DNA of 64,000 nt. Source: Bathynomus jamesi. Its lineage: Eukaryota > Arthropoda > Malacostraca > Isopoda > Cirolanidae. Below the pieces are notes generated by a model. The model was not told where the DNA came from, ran no database searches, and was given only the letters and a program-made list of their open reading frames with translations. Location of the stretch: NCBI GenBank assembly GCA_023014485.1, contig JAJOZX010003310.1, positions 453,697 to 517,696 of the forward strand. The letters are read 5' to 3'. Made by a program: the position numbers and the translations under genes. Shown piece after piece: positions 21,127 through 31,904 of this stretch (position 1 is the stretch's first letter; the number at the start of each line of letters is the position of its first letter).

Positions 21127-21996
21127 CGGACAAAAGCCCCCTAGGACAAATTGCTGGGTAGGGCAAGTCAGGTGTCACATCTAATCTGAAGCATCAGTTC
21201 CACTTTAGCCACCGTGGTGTTAAGGTTATGGGCTGTTAGTTAGGGCAAAAGCCCCCTAGGACATTGGCCTCCGAACAGTCCTGCTTTAGGATCTTTTCCG
21301 TTTGGGGATTAGCAGCGAATTTTAATGAAAATCGGTATACAAATGTGGTTTTGGTCACTGATTTCAAAAATAACTTTCTTTTTTTTGGAGAAATGAAAAA
21401 CAAACATGTTAGAGCACTTTAAATAATTAATATGTGTTTTAACTAGCTTAAACTAGTTACAGATGATTGTATTAAATTTAGCCAGAGTCACAAATTGCTA
21501 CTGTTTATGAAAAAGTGCTCTAAGTGTGGGAAGGTGTGTTCCTTTGATAAAAATACCCAGTTCTTTCGTTGCCAAAAGCGTCGGTCAAACGGTAAAAAGT
21601 GCAACTTTACGAAGAATACGTCTTTTGAAGGATCCCGGCAGATCTGTAAAAGTAGCAAGAAAAATCAAGAATTAATGCCCAGTTAGGTTAATTGAATGCC
21701 CGGTTAGGTCAATTGTACGCCCTTGACGATTGGTTAGGTTAAATTATAATATTTTCGTTAAAAACACATTAATTATTTAAAGTGCTGTAACATGTTTGCT
21801 TTTCATTTCTCCAAAAAAAGAAAGTTATTTTTGGAATCAGTGACCAAACCCACATTTGTATACCGATTTTCATTAAAATTCGCTGCTGCCCCCAAACTGA
21901 AAAGATCCTAAAGCAGGACTGTTCGGAGGCCGATGTCCTAGGGGGCTTTTGTCCTAGGGGCTTTTGTCCTAGGGGGCTTTCGCCCTAGAGGGCTTT
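21127..21996. mobile_element. Foldback-type element with zinc-ribbon ORF, Merlin-like
   Basis: Two long inverted arms (21241-21441 and 21757-21950) begin AAAAGCCCCCTAGGACATTG and its complement. Extra copies of CCTAGGGGGCTTTTGT lie outside the arms. Between the arms are a short zinc-ribbon ORF and one copy of the core shared with the 8-bp-duplicating MITEs further right. The precise ends are blurred by the tandem terminal motifs. Merlin assignment is inferred from the ORF and from the relatives' 8-bp duplications. Confidence 0.6.
21507..21686 (+). CDS. Zinc-ribbon fragment resembling the N-terminus of Merlin/IS1016-type transposase
   Basis: The ATG at 21507 opens a 59-residue frame. CSKCGK, FRCQ and KKCNF give four spaced cysteine positions, followed by NTSFEGSRQ, which resembles the GTWFEGS block after the zinc ribbon in ISXO2/Merlin transposases. 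The catalytic DDE domain is absent, so this is a leftover first domain inside a non-autonomous element. Other zinc ribbons are possible, but the SFEGS block favours Merlin. Confidence 0.5.
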   Translation: MKKCSKCGKVCSFDKNTQFFRCQKRRSNGKKCNFTKNTSFEGSRQICKSSKKNQELMPS

Positions 21997-21999
21997 TGT

Positions 22000-22005
22000 C
22001 TTACA

Positions 22006-22042
<37 letters not shown>
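22000..22042. repeat. TA microsatellite
   Basis: TA run with a short ACAC end. Confidence 0.95.
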
Positions 22043-22047
<5 letters not shown>

Positions 22048-22074
22048 TACACACAAAACTAACTTTGAAATACC

Positions 22075-22260
22075 TAACCAATCATGCCCGGTTAGGTCAA
22101 CTGTACTCCCTTGACGATTGGTTAGGTTAAGTCGTGATATTTTCGTTAAAACTAACGAAAGTATCACGACTTAACAAATTTAACACACATTTAATTAATG
22201 TTAAACTCGTTAATTTTTTAAAAATAATTTCGAACCGCATTGTAAAGGATTACCAAAAAC
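22075..22260. repeat. Core-bearing element, partial
   Basis: ATGCCCGGTTAGGTCAACTG, CCTTGACGATTGGTTAGG and GTGATATTTTCGTTA are followed by the inverted core and the arm GTTAAACTCGTTAATTTTTT also found at 17525-17650. No target duplication can be read. Confidence 0.55.
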
Positions 22261-22729
22261 AGTACTCTTGAAAAAAAGGGATCACCTGAAGATCGGGGCC
22301 CCCAGCCTTCTTTAGTTAGCCTTAGTTAGCCATAGTTAGCCATATAAGGCTAACTAACGAAAATATCACGACCTAACCTAACCAATTGTCAAGGTCGTAC
22401 AGTCAGTGGCGGTCCTGGGCATAGGCGATATAGGCGGCCGCCTAGGGCGCCAATTGCTGGCGGGGGCGACATAGCACGCCCGTTTTTTGTTTTTTCTCAA
22501 ACAGTCTCCAGTCCAGAGCATGAGAAATTGGATCTTTTCCGTTCTACCCCAGCAACAATTTCTAGTGTAGTTTTACTTGCTGAATTCAATAATATATATT
22601 TTATTTTGGAGAAAGTATTCGTGCTTTAATTGGTTATGGTTATAATTATTAATTTTTTTCTCTCTTTTGTAGATATTGTTATGGATGATAAATGGAATTT
22701 CATAAACATAGTTAAGGAAATAACGTTCT

Positions 22730-22815
22730 ACCCCAGCCTTCTTTAGTTAACCTTATAAGGCTAACTAACGAAAATATCACGACCTAACCTAACCAATCGT
22801 CAAGGGCGTACAGTT
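22730..22815 (+). repeat. Half copy of core-bearing MITE inside the hAT element
   Basis: ACCCCAGCCTTCTTTAGTTA leads to AACGAAAATATCACGACC and CAAGGGCGTACAGTTGA. It is one arm plus core without the inverted partner. Confidence 0.7.
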
Positions 22816-23782
22816 GATTTAGCTAAACAAAGGAACAAGAGACATTGGGGAACATCTAGAAATTTTATAGATTCTTATTTATGTGAATTTCTGTGGAGGA
22901 GAAGACAAAAAGGAAAGGACATTTTTATTGAAATCTTAAATGCAATCTCTACTTTTAAATAAAATAAACGGACTATAACTCTTTTGTTATTAATTTCTCC
23001 AAAATAAGATATATATTATTGAATTCAGCAAGTAAAACTACAGTAGAAAATAATATATAATTTCATTTTTTGTTGCTGGGGTAGAACGGAAAAGAGCCGA
23101 GAAATTTACCAACTCAGTCTCACCAATCCCGGTTGGAGATACTGTAGATATTTATCCTTGGTGATAAGTATCGATTTTGCTTGTAAAAATCAATTTATAA
23201 AACTAAATTAAAAGTTATTTCATTAAAATAAACAAGCAATGAAGTAGGTATAAGTTAAAATTGTTTATAATTATTAAAATCAAGCAGAGTAAATTAGAGT
23301 GTAGCTGGCGACGGATTTTTCTCCACTCCACAATTTCATATGTGTTCTAGTTTACAGTGAGTCGTGTCTGGCCGAGTACCATGTTGAACAGGACAAAGCC
23401 GTCAGGTGCACAGGAAAGAAAGAGAAGGAAAGAGGAAACGGAGATGCGATCGAAAAGTAGAGGTATGTCATGAACATTTTATTTAAGTTTCATTTTTATA
23501 TCTAACGTTACTTTTTTAAACTGTAAAATCAAGATAAGTTTGCTACTTTAAGTGGGCAATCCGCTATTTTAGGCAAAAATCATAATTTTTTTCTTTTTTT
23601 GCTGAAATGACTTCTAAAATTTGTCTGCTTCATGTTTGTGTTTTCAGATTTTGGGTTTTTAGTTTAAAACCCTCACCCTCACCACAACCTACCCTTTATG
23701 GCTAGGTGTAAGGTTTATAGGTGTTTAGTTTTAGTATTGGGCTTAACTAGATTTCTGCTGTTATTAACATGTACTTATCAGT

Positions 23783-25499
23783 GTGACTACTCTAGAGGAA
23801 TATGCACTGAGGGGACACACAGAAACACTGCACACGCCATCAAACGGGAACTTCTTAAAAGAGGTTGAGCTCATGGCAAAATTTGACCAAGTAATGAAAG
23901 ATCATATTCATAGGGTGGAAAGTGGATTAGCAAGTCACACCAGCTATCTGGGCAAACACATTTAAAACGAACTGATTGACTCCATCAGTACCAAGATCAT
24001 TCATACAGTGGTGCAGGAGATCAAGCAATCAAAGTACTTTTCTATAATTTTAGATTGCACCCCCAGATATTAATCATACAGAACAAATGTCAGTGATAAT
24101 CAGAATTGTTTCACTGGATGATAAACCCCAAGTAAAGGAACATTTCATGGGGTTCCTGGAAGCAGAGGAGTCCACTGGCCAAAGTTTGTCGTCTCTAATT
24201 TGAAGAGACTAGAGTACCTAAACATTCCCTTTGACGACTGCAGAGGTCAGTCGTATGACAACGGAGCCAACATGAGGGGCAAAAACAAGAGGGTTCAAGC
24301 CAGGCTACTGGAAAAGAAACCACGGGCTCTACTTGTGCCATGTGGGGCTCATACATTAAATCTGGTGGTAGCTGATGCTGCTAAAAGCTCTACAGATGCC
24401 ACTGGCTATTTTGACATCTTGCAGAAGCTCTACACCCTGTTCTCGGCTTCTACACAAAGATGGGCTATCCTGAAGAATCATGTTAACTTGATTTTAAAAT
24501 CATGGTCAGAGACAAGGTGGGAAAGCAGGGTGAAGAGTATCGAGCCAGTAAGGTACCAAGCAGCATCAGTGAGAGAGGCAGTCATTGAGGTGAGGGGTCA
24601 AAGATTGAGCAAAGATTGGGCAAAGATTGAGGCCCAGGCTTTGGCAGAGGAGATAGGGTCATACCGGTTTTCAGTCTGCACTGTGGTGTGGTATGACATC
24701 CTAAGCCACATACAGCAAATCAGCAAATTAATCCAGTCTCTCTCAATGCAGTTGGATGTGGCTGTGAATCTGCTAAGGAAGACTGAAACAACTCTCAGCA
24801 CTTATAGAACAACAGGCTTTGTGGCTGCACAAACCTCAGCCATGGTCATGTGCGAAGACATGAATGTGGAGGCTGTTCTCCAGCAAAAGAGGCTGAGGTC
24901 CACAAAGCGGCACTTCTCCTGAGTCCCCTGATGAGCCCATCAATGACGCACTTAAAAATTTGGAGGTGACCTTTTTCAATGTGGTGGTGGATGCTGCTAT
25001 CTCATCACTTCAGGAAAAATTGCAGACCTTGGGAGAAGTGAGAGACAAGTTTGGAGTGCTCTCAAACTTCCAAAACTTATCAAATGAGATGACAGAGCAA
25101 TCAGAAACCCTCAGCAACACTTTAAGCTGTCGAGGACATTCTGATCTAGATGGTAGGGATTTGGCACAGGAATTAAAGAATTTGCCTAAACTGCCATCTA
25201 CGAGCATGACAGCACTTCAGCTGCTGACGTTTATCCATGAAAAGTAGCTCACAGAGATCTATCCCAACCTCTGGGTCGCCCTTAGGGTTGCTGTCACCCT
25301 TCCAATGACAGTGACTGGAGCGGAGAGGAGCTTTTCCAAGCTCAAGCTCATCAAGACTTACCTGAGATCCACCATGATGCAAGACCGCCTCAGTGGTCTT
25401 GCTGTCATCAGCATTAACCATGCGGTTTCTGAGCAGATTTCCTATGATGACATCATTAATGAATTTGCATCAAGGAAGACCAGGAGGATCATGTTTTAA
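23783..25499 (+). pseudogene. hAT transposase (MYM zinc-finger-like group), broken
   Basis: Translation recognises, in order: a DUF4371-like region (GNFLKEVELMAKFD, a stop, then the DSISTKII block); the GQSYDNGANMRGKNKRVQ block with CGAHTLNLV (the hAT catalytic core and insertion domain); SETRWESRV; and finally the C-terminal dimerisation region with TVTGAERSFSKLKLIK and YLRSTMMQDRLSGL. Stops at about 23963 and 24072 and frame changes at about 24190 and 24920 break it. The dimerisation region itself is still open. These proteins move hAT DNA by cut and paste. Confidence 0.85.
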
Positions 25500-26152
25500 T
25501 AGGAAAACAACTAGACCTAAAACTTCCAAACCAAATTTAAAATTCAGTTATTTGCTAGCTGGCAATCTTATTCTTTTATTAAGCTACATTGTGTGATTTA
25601 TTAGTGTTTTTTATTTATCTTTTATGTGTGCAATATACACTGCAATATTTATTTTGTTTGCAATATATTTGGGAATCTTTATTGAGTGTTCAATTATTAT
25701 TCATACAAGATTTCTTTGTAGTTTTTTTCAAGACAACTTGTTCTTACTTGAAGCTAAGAACAATAAATGAAGGAGGTGCATTGTGTTTTAAAGACAATGT
25801 GTTCAGTGTGTTTTATTGCGGCAGAGGTTATGCACCGGTGGTGGGAGTGTGCTATTGACAGAGGAAGGGCACCTTTGCATGATCTCGCCTAGGGCGCCAA
25901 AAATGCCAGGACCACCACTGCGTACAGTTGACCTAACGATTGGTTAGGTTAAGTCGTGATATTTTCGTTAGTTAGCCTTATAAGATTAACTGAAGAAGCT
26001 GGAGGCCCCCTGATCTTCAGGTGATCCGAAAAAAATATTATATTGTTATATAGATTACGGCCATATAGTTAGTTTTTCGAAATTCAGGTGATGACATCTT
26101 AAGATTTACCCTTTGTAATAATAATTAGATAATTATTTATAATATAAATGGC

Positions 26153-26775
26153 GGATCTTGTGAGTTATAACCCATCATTTACTTCATCTTTTCATATACT
26201 AATACAACAACCCACAAGATCCGGTTTTTCGTATGTAGAATTTAAATCTGAATATATTTTCTTCTATGGTATTTCTTGTGCAAATTGATATTAACGGACA
26301 TATAAGCAATTTTTGGATCGATTAAAATCGATTGAAATAGTATGTTGGTAATTATTCGTTTTACTCCTGCCGGTTTTAATGAAAATATCACGACTTAACC
26401 CAACTAACGAAAATATCACGACAACCTAACCAATCATCAAGGGCGTACAGTTGGCCTAATCGGGCATTCAATAATTAATTTTTCACAAGAAATGAAGGTC
26501 AGATTTGAATAAAACACACCAAAATACACCAAAAAAACCTATTCTCATATTAAAATCGACCCGCAGGGGTAAAACGAATAATTACCAACATACTATTTCA
26601 ATCGATTTTAATCGATCCAAAAATTGCTTATATCTCCGTTAATATTAATTTGCTCAAGAAATACCATAGAAGAAACAGATTCAGATTTAAATTCTACATA
26701 AGAAAAACCGGATCTTGTGGGTTGTTGTATTATACAAAAAATTAAGTAAATGATGGGTTATAACGCACAAGATCG
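26153..26775. mobile_element. Core-bearing palindromic MITE with long arms
   Basis: Starts GGATCTTGTGAGTTATAACC and ends GGGTTATAACGCACAAGATCG. TAAATGGC occurs on both sides (26145-26152 and 26776-26783), a perfect 8-bp duplication. The arms are about 220 bp and differ from those of the other family members. The centre holds the shared core (ACGAAAATATCACGAC, CAAGGGCGTACAGTTG). Confidence 0.85.
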
Positions 26776-26892
26776 TAAATGGCCATCAACTTGCTTCAAA
26801 TTAATTTCTACAGGAGCACCTATTTCCACTCTTCCTTCAAACGAAGAATTTAAACTGACAAACAGAACAAGCGCAGCGCATGCGCAGATAGA

Positions 26893-26921
26893 ACAATATA
26901 TATATATATATATATATATAT
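26893..26921. repeat. TA microsatellite
   Basis: TA run left of the next MITE. Confidence 0.9.
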
Positions 26922-26928
26922 TATGCTA

Positions 26929-27380
26929 CAGTCATTATGTAAAATTAGGCAATTTGGAGCTATTGAAGAATAGGGACCCCAGCCTTCTTTAGTTAGGCTT
27001 ATGAGGCTAACTAACGAAAATATCACGACCTAACCTAACCAATCGTTAGGTTAACTGTACGCCCTTGACGATTGGTTAGGTTAGGTCATGATATTTTCGT
27101 TAGTTAGCCTTATAAAGCTAACTAAAGAAGGCTGGGGTCCCTATTCTTCAAAAGCTCCGGCAATTTATAAATTGACTGAAATTTGCTAAACGCTCGATTT
27201 ACTTAATACCAAATTAAACCTACCTTAGCCATGAATTTTCAGGCAACATATTGGGAAATACCAGTGGGCATGCATATGCAGCATTACCAGAAAGGTTAGG
27301 TTAGGTTTTATGTGTATCACCAATTTGACACTGCCTGAATTTCAGTCAATTTATAAACTGTCTAATTTTACATATTGACT

Positions 27381-27382
<2 letters not shown>
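26929..27382. mobile_element. MITE with CAGTC termini, split by a second MITE
   Basis: The left arm CAGTCATTATGTAAAATTAG and right arm CTAATTTTACATATTGACTG are inverted repeats, continuing into ATAAATTGACTGAAATTT on both sides. TA runs flank the element. The 203-bp MITE at 26956-27158 is inserted in the left arm and duplicates GGCAATTT. Likely mariner-type by its TA flanks. Confidence 0.65.
26956..27158. mobile_element. 203-bp core-bearing palindromic MITE
   Basis: Ends GGAGCTATTGAAGAATAGGG and CCCTATTCTTCAAAAGCTCC. GGCAATTT on both sides (26948-26955 and 27159-27166) is a perfect 8-bp duplication. The arm GCCTTCTTTAGTTAGGCTTA leads to two facing copies of the core. Confidence 0.9.
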
Positions 27383-27383
<1 letters not shown>

Positions 27384-27439
<56 letters not shown>

Positions 27440-27478
27440 ATATATTAATATAATATATAATATATAATATATATATAT
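27384..27478. repeat. TA microsatellite
   Basis: Long TA run with ATAATATATAA interruptions. Confidence 0.95.
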
Positions 27479-27479
27479 A

Positions 27480-28120
27480 CAGGAACTAATTGAGAAGCAT
27501 ACAGAAAAAGAAGACGACGACGCTATAGAAGCGATAAAGGTTAACTCAAAATACTTCTATAATTTTGCAAAAAGCAAATCGAAAAACTATGCGATATCGG
27601 ACTTTTAAAAAACGAGGACAGTGCTTTATCTGATGATCTAACAGAAGTATTTGAAATATTAAGAGCTCAGTGCGAATCATCTTTCAGTATCCCAAAAACT
27701 GACAAACTAATATGCGATAGAAACACGTTCTTTGAAGAAGGACTACCAGGGGAAAGTATAACGGACTTCGATTTAACGACAGATGATATTACACAAGCAA
27801 TAGGGAAACTAAAAGCACACTCAGCGGCAGGACCGGATAAATGGAATGCCACACTGATGAAAAACTGCAAGAATGCAATCGCTGAGCCCCTATATTGGAT
27901 ATAGAGACGATCACTAGACACGGGAGAAATACCGGGCATCCTGAAGAGCGCGAACATAGTCACAATATATAAAGGAGGAGATCGATCCGAGGCCAAAAAC
28001 TATAGGCCAGTGTTGCTTACATCTCATCTCATCTCACTAAAATATTTGAAAAAATAGTTAGACAGAAAATCTGACTTTTTGGAAACCCAGAAAAAATTCA
28101 ATGATAACCAACATGGGTAC
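27480..28120 (+). pseudogene. LINE reverse transcriptase fragment
   Basis: Plus-strand frames with stops read AIGKLKAHSAAGPDKWNATL, then AEPLYWI, then SLDTGEIPGILKSANIVTIY, then KGGDRSEAKNYRPVLLTSHL, then NDNQHG. These are consecutive RT blocks of a CR1/Jockey-style LINE. The fragment is cut off just after NDNQHG by the inverted duplication that starts at about 28122. Confidence 0.82.
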
Positions 28121-28121
28121 A

Positions 28122-28930
28122 GCTGATCTATTAGTAAATAGTAAATACTATTCCAGAAACAAACAATGTTATAATTAATAATAGATCAACTGTACGTCCT
28201 TGATAATTGGTTAGGTTAAGTCGTGATATTTTCGTTAGTTTTAACGAAAATATTCTGTCAAAATTGGTTGGGGTGAGATAACCTACAAGTACCTACTGTA
28301 TTATTACCAGGGTTCAGGGGCGCACCCAGAAATTTGGCAAAGAGGGGTGCAAACTTGGAACTAATCGTAGAAGTATAATTGAAATAGAGATAAATAATTT
28401 TTATGTACATTCATGATGAGTTTATCGTTCAGTTAGAGACGATTGTACAGTTGCCCGCATATGTAATCTTCCTCGCCTCACAGTCGACTCCGTACATGTG
28501 GCAACGCCGCAGCGATAGTCAAGGTACCCCAACTTGGGGAAGGTGGGGGTGTAGGGGGGACAACCGAGTCCAACAACATATAACATTGACATACAGGTGA
28601 GGCGCCGTTCAAAAATTACGTAACGCTATTTTTGCTAAAACCTGACAACTCCCTCCCCCCTGTAACGTTCCGTAACGTGTGGGGTGCAGGGTGGGGGAAG
28701 TGTTACATAACATCCTAGGGGGTGCCTGGTCTAGCGTTACAGAACGTTCCTGGGGGATCTGGGGTGTCAAGGTTTAGCAAAAATAGCGTTACGTAATTTT
28801 TGAACGGCCCCTAATTATGTATAATGTAATGTCTGTGTTCATAAAGATAAACGATTAATATGATCATAAACAGCGTTGAACTCCATGTTTACTAGTCTTA
28901 TGCATAATAAGGTTCCATTATGATTACTGC
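28122..28930. repeat. Left arm of rearranged inverted duplication
   Basis: 28122-28425 is the inverted copy of 36476-36783 (including half of the MITE at 36609-36892 and its flank). 28448-28565 and 28820-28930 are inverted copies of parts of 37370-37605. A 211-bp MITE (28601-28811) is present only on this side. Confidence 0.75.
28601..28811. mobile_element. 211-bp MITE, ends GGSGCCGTTCAAAAATTACG
   Basis: The left GCCGTTCAAAAATTACGTAA and right TTACGTAATTTTTGAACGGC are inverted repeats running about 45 bp (through GCGTTA...GCTAAAACC). The interior is G/C-run rich with CGTTAC motifs. No coding content. It is absent from the matching place of the right arm of the inverted duplication, so it inserted after, or was lost from, one arm. 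Confidence 0.75.
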
Positions 28931-29149
28931 AAGTCTATACGAACAGATACCACAATACAACTTTTTAGATACTAGTGAATCTGAACCAAAAATAGACATT
29001 ACACAACCATCCTCCACACTCCCTCATTCCCCTTCCCCACCCACCAGTTTCAGTCTCGCGTATATTAAATCATTATGTAACAATGCTAATAAAACTGTTT
29101 GTAGAGTTCGTGTGCAGCTTTAAACCTTTACTAACTTACGAATCTACAC

Positions 29150-29155
29150 GATTAT

Positions 29156-29246
<91 letters not shown>

Positions 29247-29300
29247 CACACATATATATATATAATATATTATATATATATATATATATATACTGTATAT
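29150..29300. repeat. Long TA microsatellite
   Basis: About 140 bp of nearly pure TA. Confidence 0.95.
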
Positions 29301-29494
29301 ATGTAGTGACATTGAGCGAAAAAAAGATTGAGACAGTGAGAGAGAGAGAACGAGGTAGAGGGGCAGAGAGAATTAGTGGGAAATGGGTTATCGATTGTTA
29401 CACAAAGAACTTAACAGTTTCGATCTGAATAACAGTAACTGATTATCAAAATCACATAAGAATAATCCACGGTTATACGAGCATAAAAATATTT

Positions 29495-29830
29495 ATATAT
29501 ACTTATAAATTCATACAATATTATACTAATGTTTATGAAATGACGTTGATGGGCCAAACCGTGGTGTTAACATGGTTACTTGCTGTCGCCGTCGAGGAGA
29601 GACTACATATGGTCGGGTCAGTGGAAACCGTAAGGTGACGGTTGCATGAAGCAGGATATCACCACCGGTTTGTGGCTGATGCCTATTATATTAATAGTGT
29701 TTTCCAGATTGTATTTGTATTATCAATGTGGAGAGATAATGATTTAATCACGATGGACAGATAAACCCATTAATATTTTCCAGATTTCCTGTTGCATTAT
29801 CAATGTGGAGATATTATTAGATCTTAACAA
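29495..29830 (+). mobile_element. Internally deleted Tc1-like fragment
   Basis: ATACAATATTATACTAATGT and AATGACGTTGATGGG match the 5' part of the Tc1 element at 29875-31511 in the opposite orientation. The sequence then jumps to a segment coding RLHEAGYHHR. This is a deletion derivative lying head-on against the full element. Confidence 0.6.
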
Positions 29831-29831
29831 A

Positions 29832-29874
<43 letters not shown>
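29832..29874. repeat. TA microsatellite
   Basis: TA run that supplies the TA target of the Tc1 element. Confidence 0.9.
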
Positions 29875-29877
<3 letters not shown>

Positions 29878-31511
29878 TATATATATAAAATAAAACACCA
29901 ATTCTTTGTTACAACAAATATGCAATGGTTGAGAATGTTTTACTAAAGAGTTTATCATACAAAATGCTCACAATTTGGCATAGATTAACTTAAATGGCAC
30001 AGCTATACCCGGTTCATAGTTAGTATTTGGTCCATCCCCCATTATTGTCTATTACATCTTGTAATCTGTGTGGCATTATACATTAATCTGCAACATGGTT
30101 ATGTATGATGTGTGGGTTCCTTCGAAACATCTCCCACTCAGCCATAGTGTGATCTAGCAGCTGCCGGCTGCTCCGCTCCTGCCCAGGCTCCCACGAATTC
30201 CCCCCATTCCCCCACACGTTCTCAATGGGGTTGAGGTCACACCTTTTACTAGGCCAATAGTTCTAGATTTCGCTGCTCCTCAAACCACCTTCTAACAATC
30301 CTGGCGGTGTGGGTGGGAGAATTGTCCTGCAAATGGATTTTAAATATTAAAAGTAAAATTATATCTCATCCATACGCTTCATCAGTAACCAACTATTCCC
30401 TATGTATTGGGGGTTTCTCTCAGCTAAATGTAATTGTGCGCCGTTATACAAATAATACAGTCTGTCTGCAGTTATCTAGAATAAAATCGTAAAGTGTTGT
30501 CTTAGTACTGAAAGAGTTAAAGAATAATTTTATGACCATCATTCGTCCCATGTAAATGTGGAAACCGGACATACAAATGCATGTAACACATAATCTTACT
30601 CTAGTAATAGTATAATATTCTATAACACACAAATACAACATACCTGCATAAAGATAATCTGCTCAGGATAGGGCAAGGCATACGCGCGTACAGAAGGCAG
30701 CATCACTTCCTCCATGATCGCTATATATTGATCTGCCGTAAACCTCCCGTGGATCTCAATCAGCTCTCCTAGTCCTTGCAGGTGCATCCAACCCCACACA
30801 TTCGTCGTCACGTGTCCACTCCGTGCCACTTCGTAAATATTTTGGCGGGCATATCTCGTGTTGTCCTGTCGCCAACACCGAAGACGGCCGTGAATTGTAA
30901 ACGCAAACGTCTTCTCGTCAGAGAAAATAACTCTGCTCCAATATGCGAGATCATCATTTATATGCTGGCGAGCAGACGAGAGCCTGGCCTGACGATGTCG
31001 TTCCTCGATCCTCTCTTTTTTGGCAGGAGTACGGTGGTGATATCCTGCTTCGTGCAACCGTCTCCTTACGGTGTCCACTGACACGCCCATATGTAGTGTC
31101 TCCCGGATGGCGACTGCGTTGTTGATAGGATCGTTCTGCACTTCGTTGATTATTCTCCGGTCTTCTTCCGAGGTGGTCTTTCTTGGTGCCCCACACTTAG
31201 GATGATCTAGCAGATTCCCATTCTCCTGCCACCTCTGCACCCAGCGTCGAACAGTAGTCTTCGAAATTCCCAGTTCCATGACTATGTCAGCTACAGAGAG
31301 GCCTGCTTCCCGCATACCAATTATCCGGTCTCGTTGTGCAATTTTATCTTCATCTGGATTCATTTTCAGAGTTGGTGTTCGTCATACAGTGTAGAAATAT
31401 GGTATGGGCATAGATCATGCCAGTCACCATGTCAACACCTCGGTTTGACCCATCAACGTCATTTCACAAACATTAGTATAATATTGTAAGAGTTTAAGTA
31501 TATATATACTG
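29875..31511 (-). mobile_element. Tc1-like transposon, 1.64 kb
   Basis: The CAGTATATATATA ends are inverted and TA lies on both sides (29873-29874 and 31512-31513). The size and the single transposase gene on the minus strand fit a Tc1 element. The inverted repeats are short. Confidence 0.75.
30020..31363 (-). pseudogene. Tc1-like DDE transposase with a probable intron
   Basis: Minus strand from the ATG at 31363. Residues 5-110 hold two helix-turn-helix units (GLSVADIVMELGISKTTVRR and AIRETLHMGVSVDTVRRRL). VIFSDEKTF gives the first catalytic Asp. Exon 1 ends at QIIFMQ (30644). A 317-bp interruption (30643-30327) begins GTATGT and ends TTTGCAG. It joins in frame to DNSPTHTARIVRRWF, where DNSPTHT carries the second Asp. 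DLNPIENVWG carries the Glu. A small deletion near 30260 shifts the frame before DLNPIENVWG, and NNGGWTKY precedes the stop at 30020. The protein excises and integrates its own DNA at TA. This copy is probably inactive because of the exon 2 frameshift. Confidence 0.85.
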
Positions 31512-31514
31512 TAA

Positions 31515-31900
31515 ACCAGGTTAATTTCGCGGCAGCAAATTCTCGCTCTTTCATATCCTTGGACGAGTTTGGGGCGTTATAACTTCGCGGTCAACAGTTG
31601 CTAGTTATAATCTTACAGATTAAAATGACGTCATGAATGACGACCTTTATTCTGGACTGTGATTGTTCGAGGTTGAAGTCGTATATCAAGGCAAGTTTTA
31701 CCTATTGGTATGCAGATAAAGTTTCAGCAGTACTCAACATAAATGAATCTCTCGGTAAGATAGATTTGAAGCTCTTCACACTGAAACCTATTCACGTTAA
31801 ATGGATTGTCTCTGCATGGGATAACCTACACAAAATGAGGGAGACCATTCGGAAGGGTTGGGAAATTAGCGGCATTAATGACATTCTTGTTATACAGTAA
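31515..31900 (+). pseudogene. Pogo/Tigger-like transposase C-terminal fragment
   Basis: The frame 31637-31900 ends with IDLKLFTLKPIHVKWIVSAW and GWEISGIND, the C-terminal segment of pogo-type (CENP-B related) transposases. Upstream, AACCAGGTTAATTTCGCGGC resembles the terminal sequence of such elements, and CGCGAAAATTTC occurs near 37100, possibly from the other end. The hAT element at 31905 starts four bases after the stop codon. Confidence 0.55.
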
Positions 31901-31904
31901 TAAT

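Larger units (their letters stand above)
22404..25920 (+). mobile_element. 3.5-kb hAT transposon with 8-bp target duplication
   Basis: Left end CAGTGGCGGTCCTGG, right end CCAGGACCACCACTG (one mismatch as inverted repeats). CGTACAGT occurs immediately on both sides (22396-22403 and 25921-25928). GCCGCCTAGGGCGCC near the left end and GCCTAGGGCGCC near the right end form the subterminal repeats. It encodes a decayed hAT transposase of the zinc-finger MYM-like type and itself contains a half copy of the palindromic MITE family (about 22730-22815). Confidence 0.92.
22278..26027. mobile_element. Palindromic Merlin-type MITE split by a hAT element
   Basis: Ends GGATCACCTGAAGATC and GATCTTCAGGTGATCC. 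GAAAAAAA lies on both sides (22270-22277 and 26028-26035), an 8-bp target duplication. The arm continues CAGCCTTCTTTAGTTAGCC and reaches the shared core (ACGAAAATATCACGACC, TAACCTAACCAATTG). The hAT element at 22404-25920 interrupts the middle. Without it the MITE would be about 225 bp. Confidence 0.8.

Noticed and set aside
30620..30650. Reading the Tc1 first exon straight on to the stop after MQVCCICVL
   Set aside because: The frame runs into a canonical donor (CAG/GTATGT), and the true continuation with the second catalytic Asp lies downstream after an acceptor. The last residues are therefore intron translation.
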